DNA of 64,000 nt, taken from assembly GCA_023957115.1 (NCBI GenBank), contig JAMLHN010000009.1, positions 52,120-116,119 of the forward strand. The letters are read 5' to 3'. The position numbers and the translations under genes were made by a program. The stretch is from Thermomicrobiales bacterium. GTDB taxonomy: Bacteria; Chloroflexota; Chloroflexia; Thermomicrobiales; UBA6265. This document shows positions 47,198 to 56,148 of the stretch, piece by piece (position 1 is the first letter of the stretch; each line of letters begins with the position of its first letter). Under the pieces are notes generated by a model. That model was not told where the DNA came from and searched no databases. It saw only the letters and a list, made by a program, of their open reading frames with translations.

Positions 47198-47970
47198 TCG
47201 TCACCATTCTGGGTAGCGCGGCCGCTGGGGCGAATGCGGGCTCAGGATGTACCGGGATTTTGGTGCGGTCGGGCATGACGACCGTGTTGATCGACTGCGG
47301 CCCAGGCGTCGTGCCCGAGCTGAAGCGTGCGATCGACGTACGAGCGCTCGATGCTATCGTTATCTCGCATATGCATCTCGATCACATACTCGACCTCGTC
47401 ACATTACGGGCCGCCTATCGATATGCGCCGGTTCCATTCGACGGGCGAATTCCGCTCTGGTTGCCACCCGGCGGCTCCGAGATCCTGGATCGATTGGCCG
47501 TGCCATTGGATGTCGATCATCATTCGCCCCTCTTCTTCGATCAGGTCTATGCGACGGCGGAGTACAACCCAATCGATTCCCTGCAAATCGGGGAACTCTC
47601 GATCGACTTTGCCCGAACCCAGCACGCAATGGCCGCCTGGGCCATGCGGATTGGCTCCAGAGGATCCGATGCCGCGCTCGGATATAGCGCGGATACCGGA
47701 CCGATCACGACGCTCGCCACCTTTCTTCAGGGCGTGGATGTCCTGATCTGCGAAGCCACCCTGCTCCACAGCGACATTTCGCCGATCGACCGGGGACACC
47801 TCACTGCCCAGGAAGCTGGCCGGCTCGCGCAGACCTGTCATGCCAGAAGTCTCTACTTGACTCATATGTGGGACGAGCTCGGTCAGGAGCAACTTCGGGA
47901 ATCGGCAGCGAGTGCATTCTCCGGCTCTGTCGAGATTGGATGGCCCGGATTGGAGATTTCGATTCCATGA
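47194..47970 (+). CDS. MBL-fold metallohydrolase (RNase Z/AHL-lactonase-like group)
   Basis: The 258-residue protein begins MIVTILGSAAAGANAGSGCT, a typical strand-loop start of this fold. It carries ISHMHLDHILDL (HxHxDH), YSADTGPI and a late His in LYLTHMWDE, the full metal-ligand set. It resembles ElaC-like and phosphodiesterase branches; the substrate is unknown. ATGA overlaps on both sides couple it to the phosphatase and to the P1 peptidase. Confidence 0.88.
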   Translation: MIVTILGSAAAGANAGSGCTGILVRSGMTTVLIDCGPGVVPELKRAIDVRALDAIVISHMHLDHILDLVTLRAAYRYAPVPFDGRIPLWLPPGGSEILDRLAVPLDVDHHSPLFFDQVYATAEYNPIDSLQIGELSIDFARTQHAMAAWAMRIGSRGSDAALGYSADTGPITTLATFLQGVDVLICEATLLHSDISPIDRGHLTAQEAGRLAQTCHARSLYLTHMWDELGQEQLRESAASAFSGSVEIGWPGLEISIP

Positions 47971-48833
47971 ACGAGCGAGCAACCTATTCGATTGGACATT
48001 GGACCGATCGTGACGCGATGACCGGGTGCACGGCGATCGTCTTCGACCGGCTCGTTCCGGCCGCGTTCGATGCGCGTGGAGGTGCGCCCGGCACCCGCGA
48101 GACCGATCTGCTCCGCCCCAGCGCCTCGGTTCGCTCGGTCGATGCAATTCTGCTCTCGGGCGGGAGCGCGCCTGGGTTGAGCGCCGCGGACGGGGTGATT
48201 CGATACCTGCAGGAGCAGGGGCGCGGGTATCCCACAATGGCTGGTCCCGTGCCGATTGTGCCAGCGGCCATCATCTTCGACCTCGCCACCGGGGCCCCTC
48301 GTTCGCCCGGGCCGGAGGAAGGATATGCGGCCTGCCGCGTCGTCGCCGCGCCGGAAACGGTCGAACGCGGTCAGGTGGGAGCCGGAACCGGCGCCCGGAC
48401 CGGAGCCTTGGACGTAGGGAATCCGGCAGCCCGAGGAGGGTTTGGGGCCGCATCGGTTCGTTGCGCAGCCGGGACGGTCCATGCCTACGTTGTCGTCAAT
48501 GCGGCAGGAGAGGTCGTGACGCCGGAAACGTCCGGCGATCTGCGTATACCGTTGCTCGATTTTCAGCCGGCCGGCGAAGGGCGGGAATCGACCACACTTG
48601 GCGTGGTCATTGCAGACGCCGAGGTCGACCATCGGACCCTGGAGCGCATGGCGATCGCCGCGCACGACGGTATGGCTCGGATGATTCGCCCGTGCCATAC
48701 GGCGCTCGATGGCGATGCCATATTCACGGCCGGACTCGGCTCCGGAACGTGCGATACCATGCGCACCCTGGCCTTGTCGATCGCCGCCGAGGTGGCCGTC
48801 GAGCGAGCAATTCTGGATGCCGTGGTTTCGTGA
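47967..48833 (+). CDS. P1 family peptidase (DmpA/L-aminopeptidase-like)
   Basis: The ATG at 47967 overlaps the upstream stop and gives 288 residues. The family signatures are clear: GGAPGTRETDLLRP, VDAILLSGGSAPGLSAADGV, VGAGTGARTGAL and STTLGVVIADAEVDHR, the region of self-cleavage and the N-terminal nucleophile. HDGMARMIRPCHTALDGDAI follows. These enzymes mature by internal cleavage and remove N-terminal residues from peptides or amides. It is somewhat shorter than the 330 to 370 residues usual for DmpA itself. Confidence 0.9.
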   Translation: MNERATYSIGHWTDRDAMTGCTAIVFDRLVPAAFDARGGAPGTRETDLLRPSASVRSVDAILLSGGSAPGLSAADGVIRYLQEQGRGYPTMAGPVPIVPAAIIFDLATGAPRSPGPEEGYAACRVVAAPETVERGQVGAGTGARTGALDVGNPAARGGFGAASVRCAAGTVHAYVVVNAAGEVVTPETSGDLRIPLLDFQPAGEGRESTTLGVVIADAEVDHRTLERMAIAAHDGMARMIRPCHTALDGDAIFTAGLGSGTCDTMRTLALSIAAEVAVERAILDAVVS

Positions 48834-48926
48834 TCGGCTTTCAGCAATCCGGTGAACCGATGGTATCATCGAGTCGTAGCGCGTCCAACAGATTCGTTTT
48901 TCCCGCGCCGAGCACCGCGAACGCAG

Positions 48927-49754
48927 ATGACCTACCTATCGACTCCACGCTTTCTCCTTTCGACCTCGAGTAGCCCAATTCTGCCGGGTAGCTCGTATCT
49001 GGACGTTGGCGGCAAGATGCCGCTGAGCGGTATCGATCTGGACAATTTCGGGTCGATACGATTCAGATTGCAGCGTTGGTCGTCGGTCGATCCGCTCGAG
49101 GCGAAGCGTATCCATTCGGTCTGGATTCCGGCCGATGCTCCGCTTCTGTCGAACGATCCGCTCACGGCCATTGGTCCCGTGCAGCTTGGGAGTGGCGCCC
49201 GGCCGCTGATCGTGGTGGATCGTCCAGAGCATCGATCGCGGGACGACCTGGCCAACCAGGTCGCCACTGCTATTCGCCTGCGGCAAACGATCGGCGAGCT
49301 TGCCCGAATTGGTATCGCGGTCCGACCCTATCATCCCAATGGTGCCAGAGCGCACTTGAGCGCGATTGCCGGACTGCGCATGCAGGCATCCGAATGGGAT
49401 ATCGACATTGTGCTCGATCTCAGCAAGGACATGGACTGGCTCTGGGAGGCCGAGGCATCGGTCTATCGGATGATGCCTTCGTTGCAGCTGGTGCGGATCG
49501 CGATGACCGCCGGCACACTCGACGGCCGGTTTCGCGCCTCATTGACCGATCGGGCGCTGTCGTCCTGCGCCGAGCTGGGATTCGACGGGATGATTAGCCT
49601 GGTCACTCCGGTTCCCTGGTGGCACTGGCGGAATGAGCGAACGATCGAGGCGTTTTGCCGAGATGCGACCGGCCGCGTGATTCGAAAATTCTCCCGCCAT
49701 TCATCGACCGGCGAATATACGACGGAGCTCTCGGCCCCGGTCGAATTCGAGTGA
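48927..49754 (+). CDS. Hypothetical protein, possibly TIM-barrel
   Basis: From the ATG at 48927 the frame gives about 275 residues; a GTG at 48852 is the alternative. The second half alternates strands and helices (RIGIAVRPYHPNG, DIDIVLDLSKDMDWLWE, LQLVRIAMTAGTLDG, FDGMISLVTPVPWWHW), which recalls a TIM barrel of the sugar-isomerase or amidohydrolase kind, but no catalytic motif is certain. There is no membrane segment or signal peptide. It follows the P1 peptidase by 93 bases and may share its transcript. Confidence 0.65.
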   Translation: MTYLSTPRFLLSTSSSPILPGSSYLDVGGKMPLSGIDLDNFGSIRFRLQRWSSVDPLEAKRIHSVWIPADAPLLSNDPLTAIGPVQLGSGARPLIVVDRPEHRSRDDLANQVATAIRLRQTIGELARIGIAVRPYHPNGARAHLSAIAGLRMQASEWDIDIVLDLSKDMDWLWEAEASVYRMMPSLQLVRIAMTAGTLDGRFRASLTDRALSSCAELGFDGMISLVTPVPWWHWRNERTIEAFCRDATGRVIRKFSRHSSTGEYTTELSAPVEFE

Positions 49755-49918
49755 TTGCCAACGCTTGACCTGAATTCACGACGGTCGTAGAGTGCAGCAG
49801 ACCGAGGCCGCTCGGTCACGTGTTCCTTACCAGCAACAATCGACACATCATCGAGCTGCTTCCCGGGCGGGAGGCGGCTCGACGACGTACGAGAAGAGCA
49901 TCGAATCGAATAGGCAAG

Positions 49919-51250
49919 ATGAGAAGACGGGCCGCATTGACGTCGAAAGCACGTTCGCCCCTCCCTCGGGGAATCGATGTATCCGAACAGCCAGCTGGGC
50001 CAGACGCCCCACGCGGGCGTCGCTGGTTCTCTGGCTGGACGATGCTGGCGCTGTCCTGCCTTGCCGTGTTCTGGTCGGGTCCCGCTCAGACCTACGGCGT
50101 CTCGGTGTTCGTCGATCCAATGCTGCAGGACTTTAGCTGGTCGCGCTCGCTTTTCTCGACGCTCTACTCCGCAGGAACGCTGGTGAGCGCCGGCGTGCTC
50201 GTACTCGCAGGGCGACAAATCGATCGCGTCGGGAATCGGCTCATCTTCGTTATTGCTGCCGCGTTGTTCGGAGCAACCATGTTGTTTCTGAGCACCGCCA
50301 GCGGAATCGTGGCGGTGTTGCTCGGATTCGCCTGTTTGCGGAGCTTTGGCTCCGGAGTCCTGACGCTGGGCGCACGCACGTTGATTCCACATTGGTTTCA
50401 CACACGAGCCGGCCGAGCATTCAGCATCCTGGGTCTCGCGGCAATGGCAAGTCAGGCCATCATCCCCACGTTCAACAACGCGTTGATCGAACGATTCGGC
50501 TGGCACGATGCCTGGCGGATCAATGGGCTGATCATCTGGATCGTCGTCTTGCCAGCCCTGGCACTCTTCGTGCGCAACCGGCCCGAGGACGTCGGGCAGC
50601 AAGCCGATGGACGGCCTTCCCGGCAGGATGCGCCACCGCGGCCAGCGGCTGACACCGGAGCGACGCTCGGTGAGGCGCTTCGCACCCCGACCTTCTGGTG
50701 CCTGATCGGCGCAAGCGTGGTGCCATCGCTGGTGGTGACGGGTCTGGCCTTCAACCAAGTCGCGATTCTGACCGATCGCGGTCTGCCAAGCTCGTTTGCA
50801 GCCACGACGTTTGCCATCGAAGCAGCGGTTGCGGTGCCCATCACCATCGCGGCCGGATGGCTGGTCGATCGCTATCCCGTGCGCTACGTGCTGATGCTGG
50901 GTCAGGTGTTCCTGTTGATAGCGATGGGATGCCTGGCATTGGCCGAAACATCGGCGCTCGTGATTGCGTATTCGTCGTGGCGAGGCGCATCGAGCGCGCT
51001 CTGGACGGTTGCGGCCGATGTCGCCTGGCCATCGTACTTCGGACGGAAGTTTCTGGGGAGTATCCGCGGAGTCGGGTTTGCGGTCGGCGTGGTCGGTGCG
51101 GCAATCGGTCCGATCCCGTTCGGGCTCTCCTACGACCTGCTCGGAGGCTATACGCCGGCGATCCTGGTTTTGATGATCCTGCCGATCGCCGCGGCGATCG
51201 CGGTGCTCCAGGCGAAACCGCCCGCTTCGTTGGGACAGGAGCATTCGTAG
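49919..51250 (+). CDS. MFS transporter, monocarboxylate/oxalate-formate antiporter-like
   Basis: A 12-helix protein of about 443 residues from the ATG at 49919; a GTG at 49820 would add 33 basic residues. The segment WSGPAQTYGVSVFVDPMLQDFSW near the first helix, the GRQIDRVGNR loop between helices 2 and 3, and the polar middle loop (PEDVGQQADGRPSRQDAPP) fit the MCT/OFA branch of the superfamily. It probably moves a small organic anion; the substrate is not determinable. Confidence 0.85.
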   Translation: MRRRAALTSKARSPLPRGIDVSEQPAGPDAPRGRRWFSGWTMLALSCLAVFWSGPAQTYGVSVFVDPMLQDFSWSRSLFSTLYSAGTLVSAGVLVLAGRQIDRVGNRLIFVIAAALFGATMLFLSTASGIVAVLLGFACLRSFGSGVLTLGARTLIPHWFHTRAGRAFSILGLAAMASQAIIPTFNNALIERFGWHDAWRINGLIIWIVVLPALALFVRNRPEDVGQQADGRPSRQDAPPRPAADTGATLGEALRTPTFWCLIGASVVPSLVVTGLAFNQVAILTDRGLPSSFAATTFAIEAAVAVPITIAAGWLVDRYPVRYVLMLGQVFLLIAMGCLALAETSALVIAYSSWRGASSALWTVAADVAWPSYFGRKFLGSIRGVGFAVGVVGAAIGPIPFGLSYDLLGGYTPAILVLMILPIAAAIAVLQAKPPASLGQEHS

Positions 51251-51629
51251 CGCGTGATTGGAGAGGGATCCCGAAGGCCGGAGTCCGGGGACCAGAGAAT
51301 CCGGATATTTACCGCCGATTGAAGAATGATTGGTGCTCCGAACCCCCGGTTGTCATCCTGACGAAGGAAGGATCTCCCCGCCGCAGCGGGCGCTCCGACG
51401 CAGCACACCGCCGGCGACGTGGTAACCGTTCTGCAATTCGCTTTACTCGGGTACCCTCACCGCCGGCACAGGGCCGGCGGCTACGACATGCGATGCTGGG
51501 TCGGAGCGGTCCGGGCACGCGGCTACGATGTGCGATGCTGGGTCGGAGCGATGGCGAACCAATCGTGGCTCATCCTGTTGGATTCATCCGAATTCGGCAG
51601 CGCGTCGTAGTGATTCCGCCACGAGCATG
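51251..51629. repeat. Repeat-bearing intergenic region with a tandem 31-base repeat
   Basis: No gene is seen in these 380 bases. They contain a GTCATCCTGACGAAGGAAGG segment, the palindromic core CGCCGGCACAGGGCCGG at 51461-51477 (the exact inverse of 8940-8956), and two copies of a 31-base unit at 51478-51508 and 51520-51550. The two copies differ at two positions and share TGCGATGCTGGGTCGGAGCG. Confidence 0.65.
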
Positions 51630-51659
51630 AAAAACGGCGATGCCTTTGCATCGCCGTTT
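51630..51659 (-). terminator. Intrinsic terminator after rpsI
   Basis: On the minus strand a 12-base perfect stem (AAACGGCGATGC/GCATCGCCGTTT) with a 4-base loop ends in a run of five T. It lies 22 bases after the rpsI stop codon and closes the ribosomal superoperon. Confidence 0.9.
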
Positions 51660-51681
51660 CCCGAGTGAATTGTTGAAGGTA

Positions 51682-52086
51682 TTATCGCTTCGTGTACTGG
51701 GGCGCCTTGCGGGCTCGCTTGAGTCCCACTTTCTTGCGCTCCTTCACACGGGCGTCCCGAGTCAGAAGACCGGCCCGCTTGAGCGGGGATCGCAGCTCGT
51801 CATCGGACCGTGCCAGGGCGCGGGCAATACCGTGCCGCACCGCTCCGGCCTGACCGGAGGTGCCCCCGCCGACGACCTTGACCACCACGTCGTATTGATT
51901 GGTGGTCTCGGTGAGGACGAGCGGCTGCATGACGGTCACGTGCAGGAGACCACGGCCACCGAAGTAGTCCTCCATCCCCTTGCCGTTGACTTCGAACGAG
52001 CCGGTTCCAGGATAGAGCCGCACCCGCGCAACCGCGCTCTTGCGGCGTCCCGTTCCGTAGTGATATCGCTGTTTCGTATCGACCAT
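51682..52086 (-). CDS. rpsI: 30S ribosomal protein S9
   Basis: The 134-residue protein has [17 protein letters not shown] at the N-terminus and the conserved basic tail [22 protein letters not shown], whose end reaches the ribosomal P site. It is the last gene of the minus-strand ribosomal block, 21 bases after rplM, the standard partner. Confidence 0.97.
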   Translation of the reverse strand: MVDTKQRYHYGTGRRKSAVARVRLYPGTGSFEVNGKGMEDYFGGRGLLHVTVMQPLVLTETTNQYDVVVKVVGGGTSGQAGAVRHGIARALARSDDELRSPLKRAGLLTRDARVKERKKVGLKRARKAPQYTKR

Positions 52087-52107
52087 CTGTTGAGACTCCC
52101 TTGCGGC

Positions 52108-52542
52108 CTAGACGGCCAGTTCCTTCGGCTGCTGGGCTTCGTGCGGGTGCGACGTGCCGACGTAGACCTTCAGCTTTCTGAGCTGATCTTCACCAAGCGC
52201 GTTCTTCGGGAGCATGCCCTTCACCGCGTACTTGATGATACGCTCCGGGTGCTGCTTGCGCATGTCGCGCAGCGTGACCTGCGTCAGGCCGCCGGGATAC
52301 CCTGAGTGCCGGCTATAGAGCTTCTCGGTCTCCTTGTTGCCGGTCACGGCAATCTTATCGGCATTGATGACGACCACGTAGTCGCCCATGTCCATGTGGG
52401 GGGCGAACGTCGGTTTGTTCTTGCCACGCAACGTCGACGCAATGACGGTGGCCAGCCGGCCGAGCGTCTTGCCTTCGGCATCGACGATGTACCAGTCATG
52501 CTGGACATCTTTTTCTCGTGGCGACCAGGTTCTGCGTTCCAT
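52108..52542 (-). CDS. rplM: 50S ribosomal protein L13
   Basis: The ATG at 52542 (MERRTWSPRE) has GGGAGTGAG upstream. The 144-residue protein shows WYIVDAEGKTLGRLAT, NADKIAVTGNKE and the basic segment AVKGMLPKNALGE. It is followed by rpsI and lies 43 bases downstream of truA. Confidence 0.97.
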   Translation of the reverse strand: MERRTWSPREKDVQHDWYIVDAEGKTLGRLATVIASTLRGKNKPTFAPHMDMGDYVVVINADKIAVTGNKETEKLYSRHSGYPGGLTQVTLRDMRKQHPERIIKYAVKGMLPKNALGEDQLRKLKVYVGTSHPHEAQQPKELAV

Positions 52543-52585
52543 CGATCTCACTCCCGGCTCGAAGCCAGCCACATGGCCGGATTCG

Positions 52586-53431
52586 CTAGCCCTCCGGCTG
52601 TTCGTTTCCATATCCGACCGCCCAGAGCGTCAGCCCTTCGGCCGGAACATTCTTTGGCGCTTTGCGCCGGTCTCGCTCGACAAGAAGCTCATCGATCAAT
52701 GCCGGTGGGCGAACGCCGCGCCCGATTTCGACGAGGGTTCCCACGATTCCACGAACCATACGTGGCAGGAACCCATTCGCCACGATGCGTATCTCGAACA
52801 ACGATCCGTCGTTACGGTTCGCTCCCCACCAGTTGTCTCGGCCATGTACCGTGCAGATCTGCACGATACGGGTCGATCCATGCTGGCGGCTCTTGCGGCT
52901 CGACCAGGGAACGCCTTCGCCCCCTGATGCAAACGCCGCGAAGTCATGCTCCCCGACGATTCGGCTCGCCGCATCCGCCATGCGATCGAGGTCGAGTGCC
53001 TGGGGAAATCCCCAGGCATACCCGGCCGCGTTCGGCTGGCGGGTTCCGGCCCAAAGCCGGTACCGGTATTCTCGCCAGACCGCCGAATAGCGCGCGTGAA
53101 ACCCCATCGGTTCCAACCGCGCCCCCTGCACGGCAATGTCCGCGTCCAGATGCGCATTCATTGCCCTGGGCAGCTGTCCGACGTTCAATCGGACTCCCTC
53201 GCGAGAAAAGCTGGCCACTTGACCGGCAGCGTGCACACCGCGGTCGGTGCGCCCTGCGAGATGAATTGGGATGGCCTTGCCGGCAATCTCCCCGAGCGCC
53301 CGTTCCAGCTCTCCCTGGACGGTACGGCCACTCGCCTGACGTTGCGAACCGACAAAACCCCGGCCGTCGTACGCCACCCGAAGGCGGACGATTCCAGCAG
53401 CCGGGGCGTCGATACGCCTCTTATTCGACAA
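52586..53431 (-). CDS. truA: tRNA pseudouridine(38-40) synthase
   Basis: The 281-residue enzyme isomerises uridines 38 to 40 in the anticodon arm. The catalytic Asp63 lies in [14 protein letters not shown]. Other family segments are [12 protein letters not shown] near the N-terminus, [16 protein letters not shown] and [17 protein letters not shown]. The start overlaps the end of rplQ by 11 bases, so it is translated with the alpha operon. Confidence 0.96.
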   Translation of the reverse strand: MSNKRRIDAPAAGIVRLRVAYDGRGFVGSQRQASGRTVQGELERALGEIAGKAIPIHLAGRTDRGVHAAGQVASFSREGVRLNVGQLPRAMNAHLDADIAVQGARLEPMGFHARYSAVWREYRYRLWAGTRQPNAAGYAWGFPQALDLDRMADAASRIVGEHDFAAFASGGEGVPWSSRKSRQHGSTRIVQICTVHGRDNWWGANRNDGSLFEIRIVANGFLPRMVRGIVGTLVEIGRGVRPPALIDELLVERDRRKAPKNVPAEGLTLWAVGYGNEQPEG

Positions 53432-53774
53432 ACTCGATCAGTGCCATCGGCGCGGCGTCGCCACGGCGAGGCTCCAGTTTCGAGATGCGCGTATACCCAC
53501 CATTGGTCTCCTCGAATCGAGGAGCAATGACTTCGAACAGCTTGGTCGTCGCAAGCGGGTTGTCGATCTTCTTCATGATCAGATGACGATTCGCATGCGA
53601 ATCCTCACGCGCAATCGTGACCAGCTTCTCGATCACCGGACGCAGGTCTTTGGCCTTGGCCTCGGTGGTCGTGATCCGCTCATGAATGATCATCGAGATC
53701 GCAAGCTGGCGGAACAACGCCTGACGTTGCGCTGGGTTGCGGCCGAGTTTTCGGCCAGCCTTTCGGTGTCGCAC
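53421..53774 (-). CDS. rplQ: 50S ribosomal protein L17
   Basis: A GTG at 53774 starts the canonical N-terminus ([21 protein letters not shown]), giving 117 residues. The core [18 protein letters not shown] and the C-terminal [21 protein letters not shown] are conserved. It begins four bases after rpoA, the standard order. Confidence 0.97.
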   Translation of the reverse strand: MRHRKAGRKLGRNPAQRQALFRQLAISMIIHERITTTEAKAKDLRPVIEKLVTIAREDSHANRHLIMKKIDNPLATTKLFEVIAPRFEETNGGYTRISKLEPRRGDAAPMALIEFVE

Positions 53775-53778
53775 GGAA

Positions 53779-54840
53779 TTACTCCTCGTCGTCCAGATCG
53801 CCGCCGATGCCACGCTCCTGGAGCGCACGCAGGGCTGCAGCCATATCGTCCAAATCTTCGTCGTCAGATTCGGCCTCAGCCTCGACAGCGCCGAGCTGCG
53901 AATCCTCCGGCCAGTAGCCGTACTCGATCAGCTTGTCGCGCAGCTCATTGAGCGAGCGCGGTCCGAAGTTGCGGATCGACATGAGCGTATCCGCGTCGAT
54001 GGAAAGCACATGTCCCACGGTTTCGATCCCGCGGCTGCGCAACGCGTTGGTGACACGAGGCGACAACCCAAGATCGGTCAAGCGCGTGTTTTGCACTTCC
54101 TCCGGAATCGATGGGCCCGCCACGGTCTCGGTTGCGGCCGGTTCGCGATTGAACTCAGCGAAGACACGCGCATGCTCGACCAAAATCTGCGCCGCCTCGG
54201 AAAGCGCGTCGTCCGGCTCGATGGTGCCATCGGTCAGGATCTCGAGGATCAGGCTATCGTAGTCGGTCTGCTGACCGACGCGGGTATGCTCGACAACGTA
54301 GTTGACCTTCTGGATCGGCGTGTAGATGGCGTCGATCGGAATCTCGCCGAGCGCGAAGGTCTCCTGCGCGTCCGCCTCTCGATAGCCGCGGCCGCGGTTG
54401 ACCCAGAGATCGACGTCGAGCACGGCATCCGGGGCGGTCAGGGTTGCGATCGCCTGATCGGGATTGATGACATCGACTTCGGTCGGCCAGGCAACGTCTC
54501 CCGCGGTCACGACCTTATCGCCGGCGCCGTCGCCACGCACATACAGATGCGCGCGCACGTCACCATTGATATCCATCACCCGGCGGAGACGAACCTTCTT
54601 GAGGTTCAGAACCAGCTCGGTGACGTCCTCGCGAACATCTTTGACGGTCGAGAATTCGTGCCAAACGCCGTCGATGCGAACACGCGAGATCGCGACGCCT
54701 TCCAGCGACCGCAGCAGAATCCGGCGGAGAGCATTCCCAAGGGTGGTGCCGTATCCAGGCTCGAGCGGCTCAACACGATATCGGCCGTAATTCTCGCCGT
54801 CGGCAACAGTTTCGATCGTAAATCTAGGTCGCTCCAACAA
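53779..54840 (-). CDS. rpoA: DNA-directed RNA polymerase subunit alpha
   Basis: The 353-residue subunit has an N-terminal assembly domain ([20 protein letters not shown]) and a C-terminal domain for activator and UP-element contact ([34 protein letters not shown]). It ends in an unusually acidic tail of about 40 residues ([12 protein letters not shown]) before the last GGDLDDEE. It is preceded by the rpsD remnant. Confidence 0.98.
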   Translation of the reverse strand: MLERPRFTIETVADGENYGRYRVEPLEPGYGTTLGNALRRILLRSLEGVAISRVRIDGVWHEFSTVKDVREDVTELVLNLKKVRLRRVMDINGDVRAHLYVRGDGAGDKVVTAGDVAWPTEVDVINPDQAIATLTAPDAVLDVDLWVNRGRGYREADAQETFALGEIPIDAIYTPIQKVNYVVEHTRVGQQTDYDSLILEILTDGTIEPDDALSEAAQILVEHARVFAEFNREPAATETVAGPSIPEEVQNTRLTDLGLSPRVTNALRSRGIETVGHVLSIDADTLMSIRNFGPRSLNELRDKLIEYGYWPEDSQLGAVEAEAESDDEDLDDMAAALRALQERGIGGDLDDEE

Positions 54841-54927
54841 CAGGAACTGCCTCCTTGAACATTGGCAAAACGCGTAACGTGCGTCATTGGGCGTCCCAAG
54901 CCATCACAGACGTGGGACGCGGGTGCG

Positions 54928-55033
54928 TCACCGGCAGGAGTACTCGACGATGAGCGCTTCGGTAAACTGCGGAAGTCCCCGGCGCCAGCCCGCGGTGGGC
55001 CCGCGAAGCGGACGTTCCGCTCGATGTCCCTTC
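54928..55033 (-). pseudogene. rpsD: Probable 3' remnant of rpsD (ribosomal protein S4)
   Basis: Between rpsK and rpoA, where many bacteria carry rpsD, only 193 bases remain. Just after the rpsK stop there is a GGAAGGGACATC segment that could be the old ribosome binding site. One frame then ends LPQFTEALIVEYSCR before a TGA at 54928. S4 proteins end in a very similar way, with an acidic-hydrophobic stretch and a terminal EYYSR or EFYSR. No other part of the 200-residue S4 is present. A deletion, or an assembly collapse, that removed about 550 bases is the simplest reading. The identification rests on about 15 residues. Confidence 0.5.
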
Positions 55034-55453
55034 CTAGACGCGGCGCCGCTTCGGTGGGCGGCAGCCGTTGTGCGGGATCGGCGTGGTGTCGGTAATCGAA
55101 ACGACCTGCACCCCGGCGGCCTGCAACGCCCGAATGGCCATCTCTCGTCCAGAGCCGGGGCCCTTGACGAACACGTCGACCTGGCGGAGGCCATGCTCCA
55201 TCGCCTTGCGGGCGGCCTGCTCGGCCGTCACTTGCGCGGCGTACGGGGTGCTCTTGCGCGATCCCTTGAAGCCATTCGAACCGGCACTCGACCAGGCAAT
55301 GACATTCCCGGCCGGGTCGGTCAGCGTCACGATCGTGTTATTGAAGGTAGCCCTGATGAAGCCCTTCCCGCGAGGGATGTTCTTACGGTCTCGTCGCCGG
55401 ATGCGTGTCTTACCGCCCTTCGCGGCCCCTCCCGATCGTCGACGCTCGGACAT
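55034..55453 (-). CDS. rpsK: 30S ribosomal protein S11
   Basis: The 139-residue protein shows the S11 core: [41 protein letters not shown] and the C-terminal [18 protein letters not shown]. It follows rpsM in the usual order and is followed by the rpsD remnant. Confidence 0.97.
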   Translation of the reverse strand: MSERRRSGGAAKGGKTRIRRRDRKNIPRGKGFIRATFNNTIVTLTDPAGNVIAWSSAGSNGFKGSRKSTPYAAQVTAEQAARKAMEHGLRQVDVFVKGPGSGREMAIRALQAAGVQVVSITDTTPIPHNGCRPPKRRRV

Positions 55454-55515
55454 ATCTGTCGTTTCTCCTCTACAACGTTGTTCTTAATCTGCCCCACGCT
55501 ATTCGTGGGCGAGGA

Positions 55516-55884
55516 CTACTTCTTGCGAATACCAACACCGCGGCGAGGCCCACGACGGGTGCGCGCATTGGTGCGGGTGCGCTGCCCGCGCACGGGCATA
55601 CCCCGGCGGTGGCGCAAACCGCGATAGCAGCCGATATCCATCAGGCGCTTGATGTTGAGCGAGACCTCACGGCGCAGGTCACCTTCGACACGGTATTCCT
55701 TGTCGATGATCTCGCGCAGCCGGTTGACCTCATCGTCGGTCAGGTCGCGCACACGCGTATCCGGGTTGATGCCGGTGCGTTCGAGCAATACCTGGCTCGT
55801 GCGCAGGCCGATGCCATAAATGTAAGGAAGCGCGGCCTCGACCCGCTTCTCGCGCGGAAGGTCGACTCCGGAAATTCTCGCCAT
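55516..55884 (-). CDS. rpsM: 30S ribosomal protein S13
   Basis: The 122-residue protein starts [19 protein letters not shown], has the [16 protein letters not shown] helix-two-turn region, and ends in the basic tail [19 protein letters not shown] that contacts the tRNA. It lies 33 bases after rpmJ. Confidence 0.97.
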   Translation of the reverse strand: MARISGVDLPREKRVEAALPYIYGIGLRTSQVLLERTGINPDTRVRDLTDDEVNRLREIIDKEYRVEGDLRREVSLNIKRLMDIGCYRGLRHRRGMPVRGQRTRTNARTRRGPRRGVGIRKK

Positions 55885-55917
55885 ATCGCTCGTACCCCTA
55901 ACGCTCGTCCTGAGCGA

Positions 55918-56031
55918 CTAGCCCTGGCGCTGCTTGTGCTTGGGGTTCGAGCAGATCACGCGAATGACCCCGTGCCGCCGAATCACTTTGCACTTGTCGC
56001 AACGTCGCTTGACTGATGCAGCAACTTTCAT
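55918..56031 (-). CDS. rpmJ: 50S ribosomal protein L36
   Basis: This 37-residue protein ([20 protein letters not shown]) is the zinc-binding form, with ligands Cys11, Cys14, Cys27 and His32. The ribosome binding site is weak. infA, which often precedes rpmJ, is not found in the 117 bases up to map. Confidence 0.96.
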   Translation of the reverse strand: MKVAASVKRRCDKCKVIRRHGVIRVICSNPKHKQRQG

Positions 56032-56116
56032 AGGAACTACCAACTTTCTCGTGTTTACTCGGGGCCGGGCAGTTTGCCCACGAATCGCGATCTCAAACAG
56101 CCCAGACGCACCAAGA

Positions 56117-56137
56117 GCGCACGCGTGGCGCGTGCGC
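56117..56137. other. Perfect GC-rich hairpin between map and rpmJ
   Basis: GCGCACGCG and its exact complement CGCGTGCGC are separated by TGG. The hairpin lies in the 117-base gap where infA might be expected. No T run follows on either strand, so it is not a standard terminator; it may be an mRNA processing or attenuation structure. Confidence 0.5.
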
Positions 56138-56148
56138 AAGACGGACAA

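Noticed and set aside
54949..55033. N-terminal S4 codons retained next to the C-terminal remnant
   Set aside because: A segment resembling the S4 start (RFAGP) occurs but in a different frame from the C-terminal piece and without a start codon, so it is not counted.
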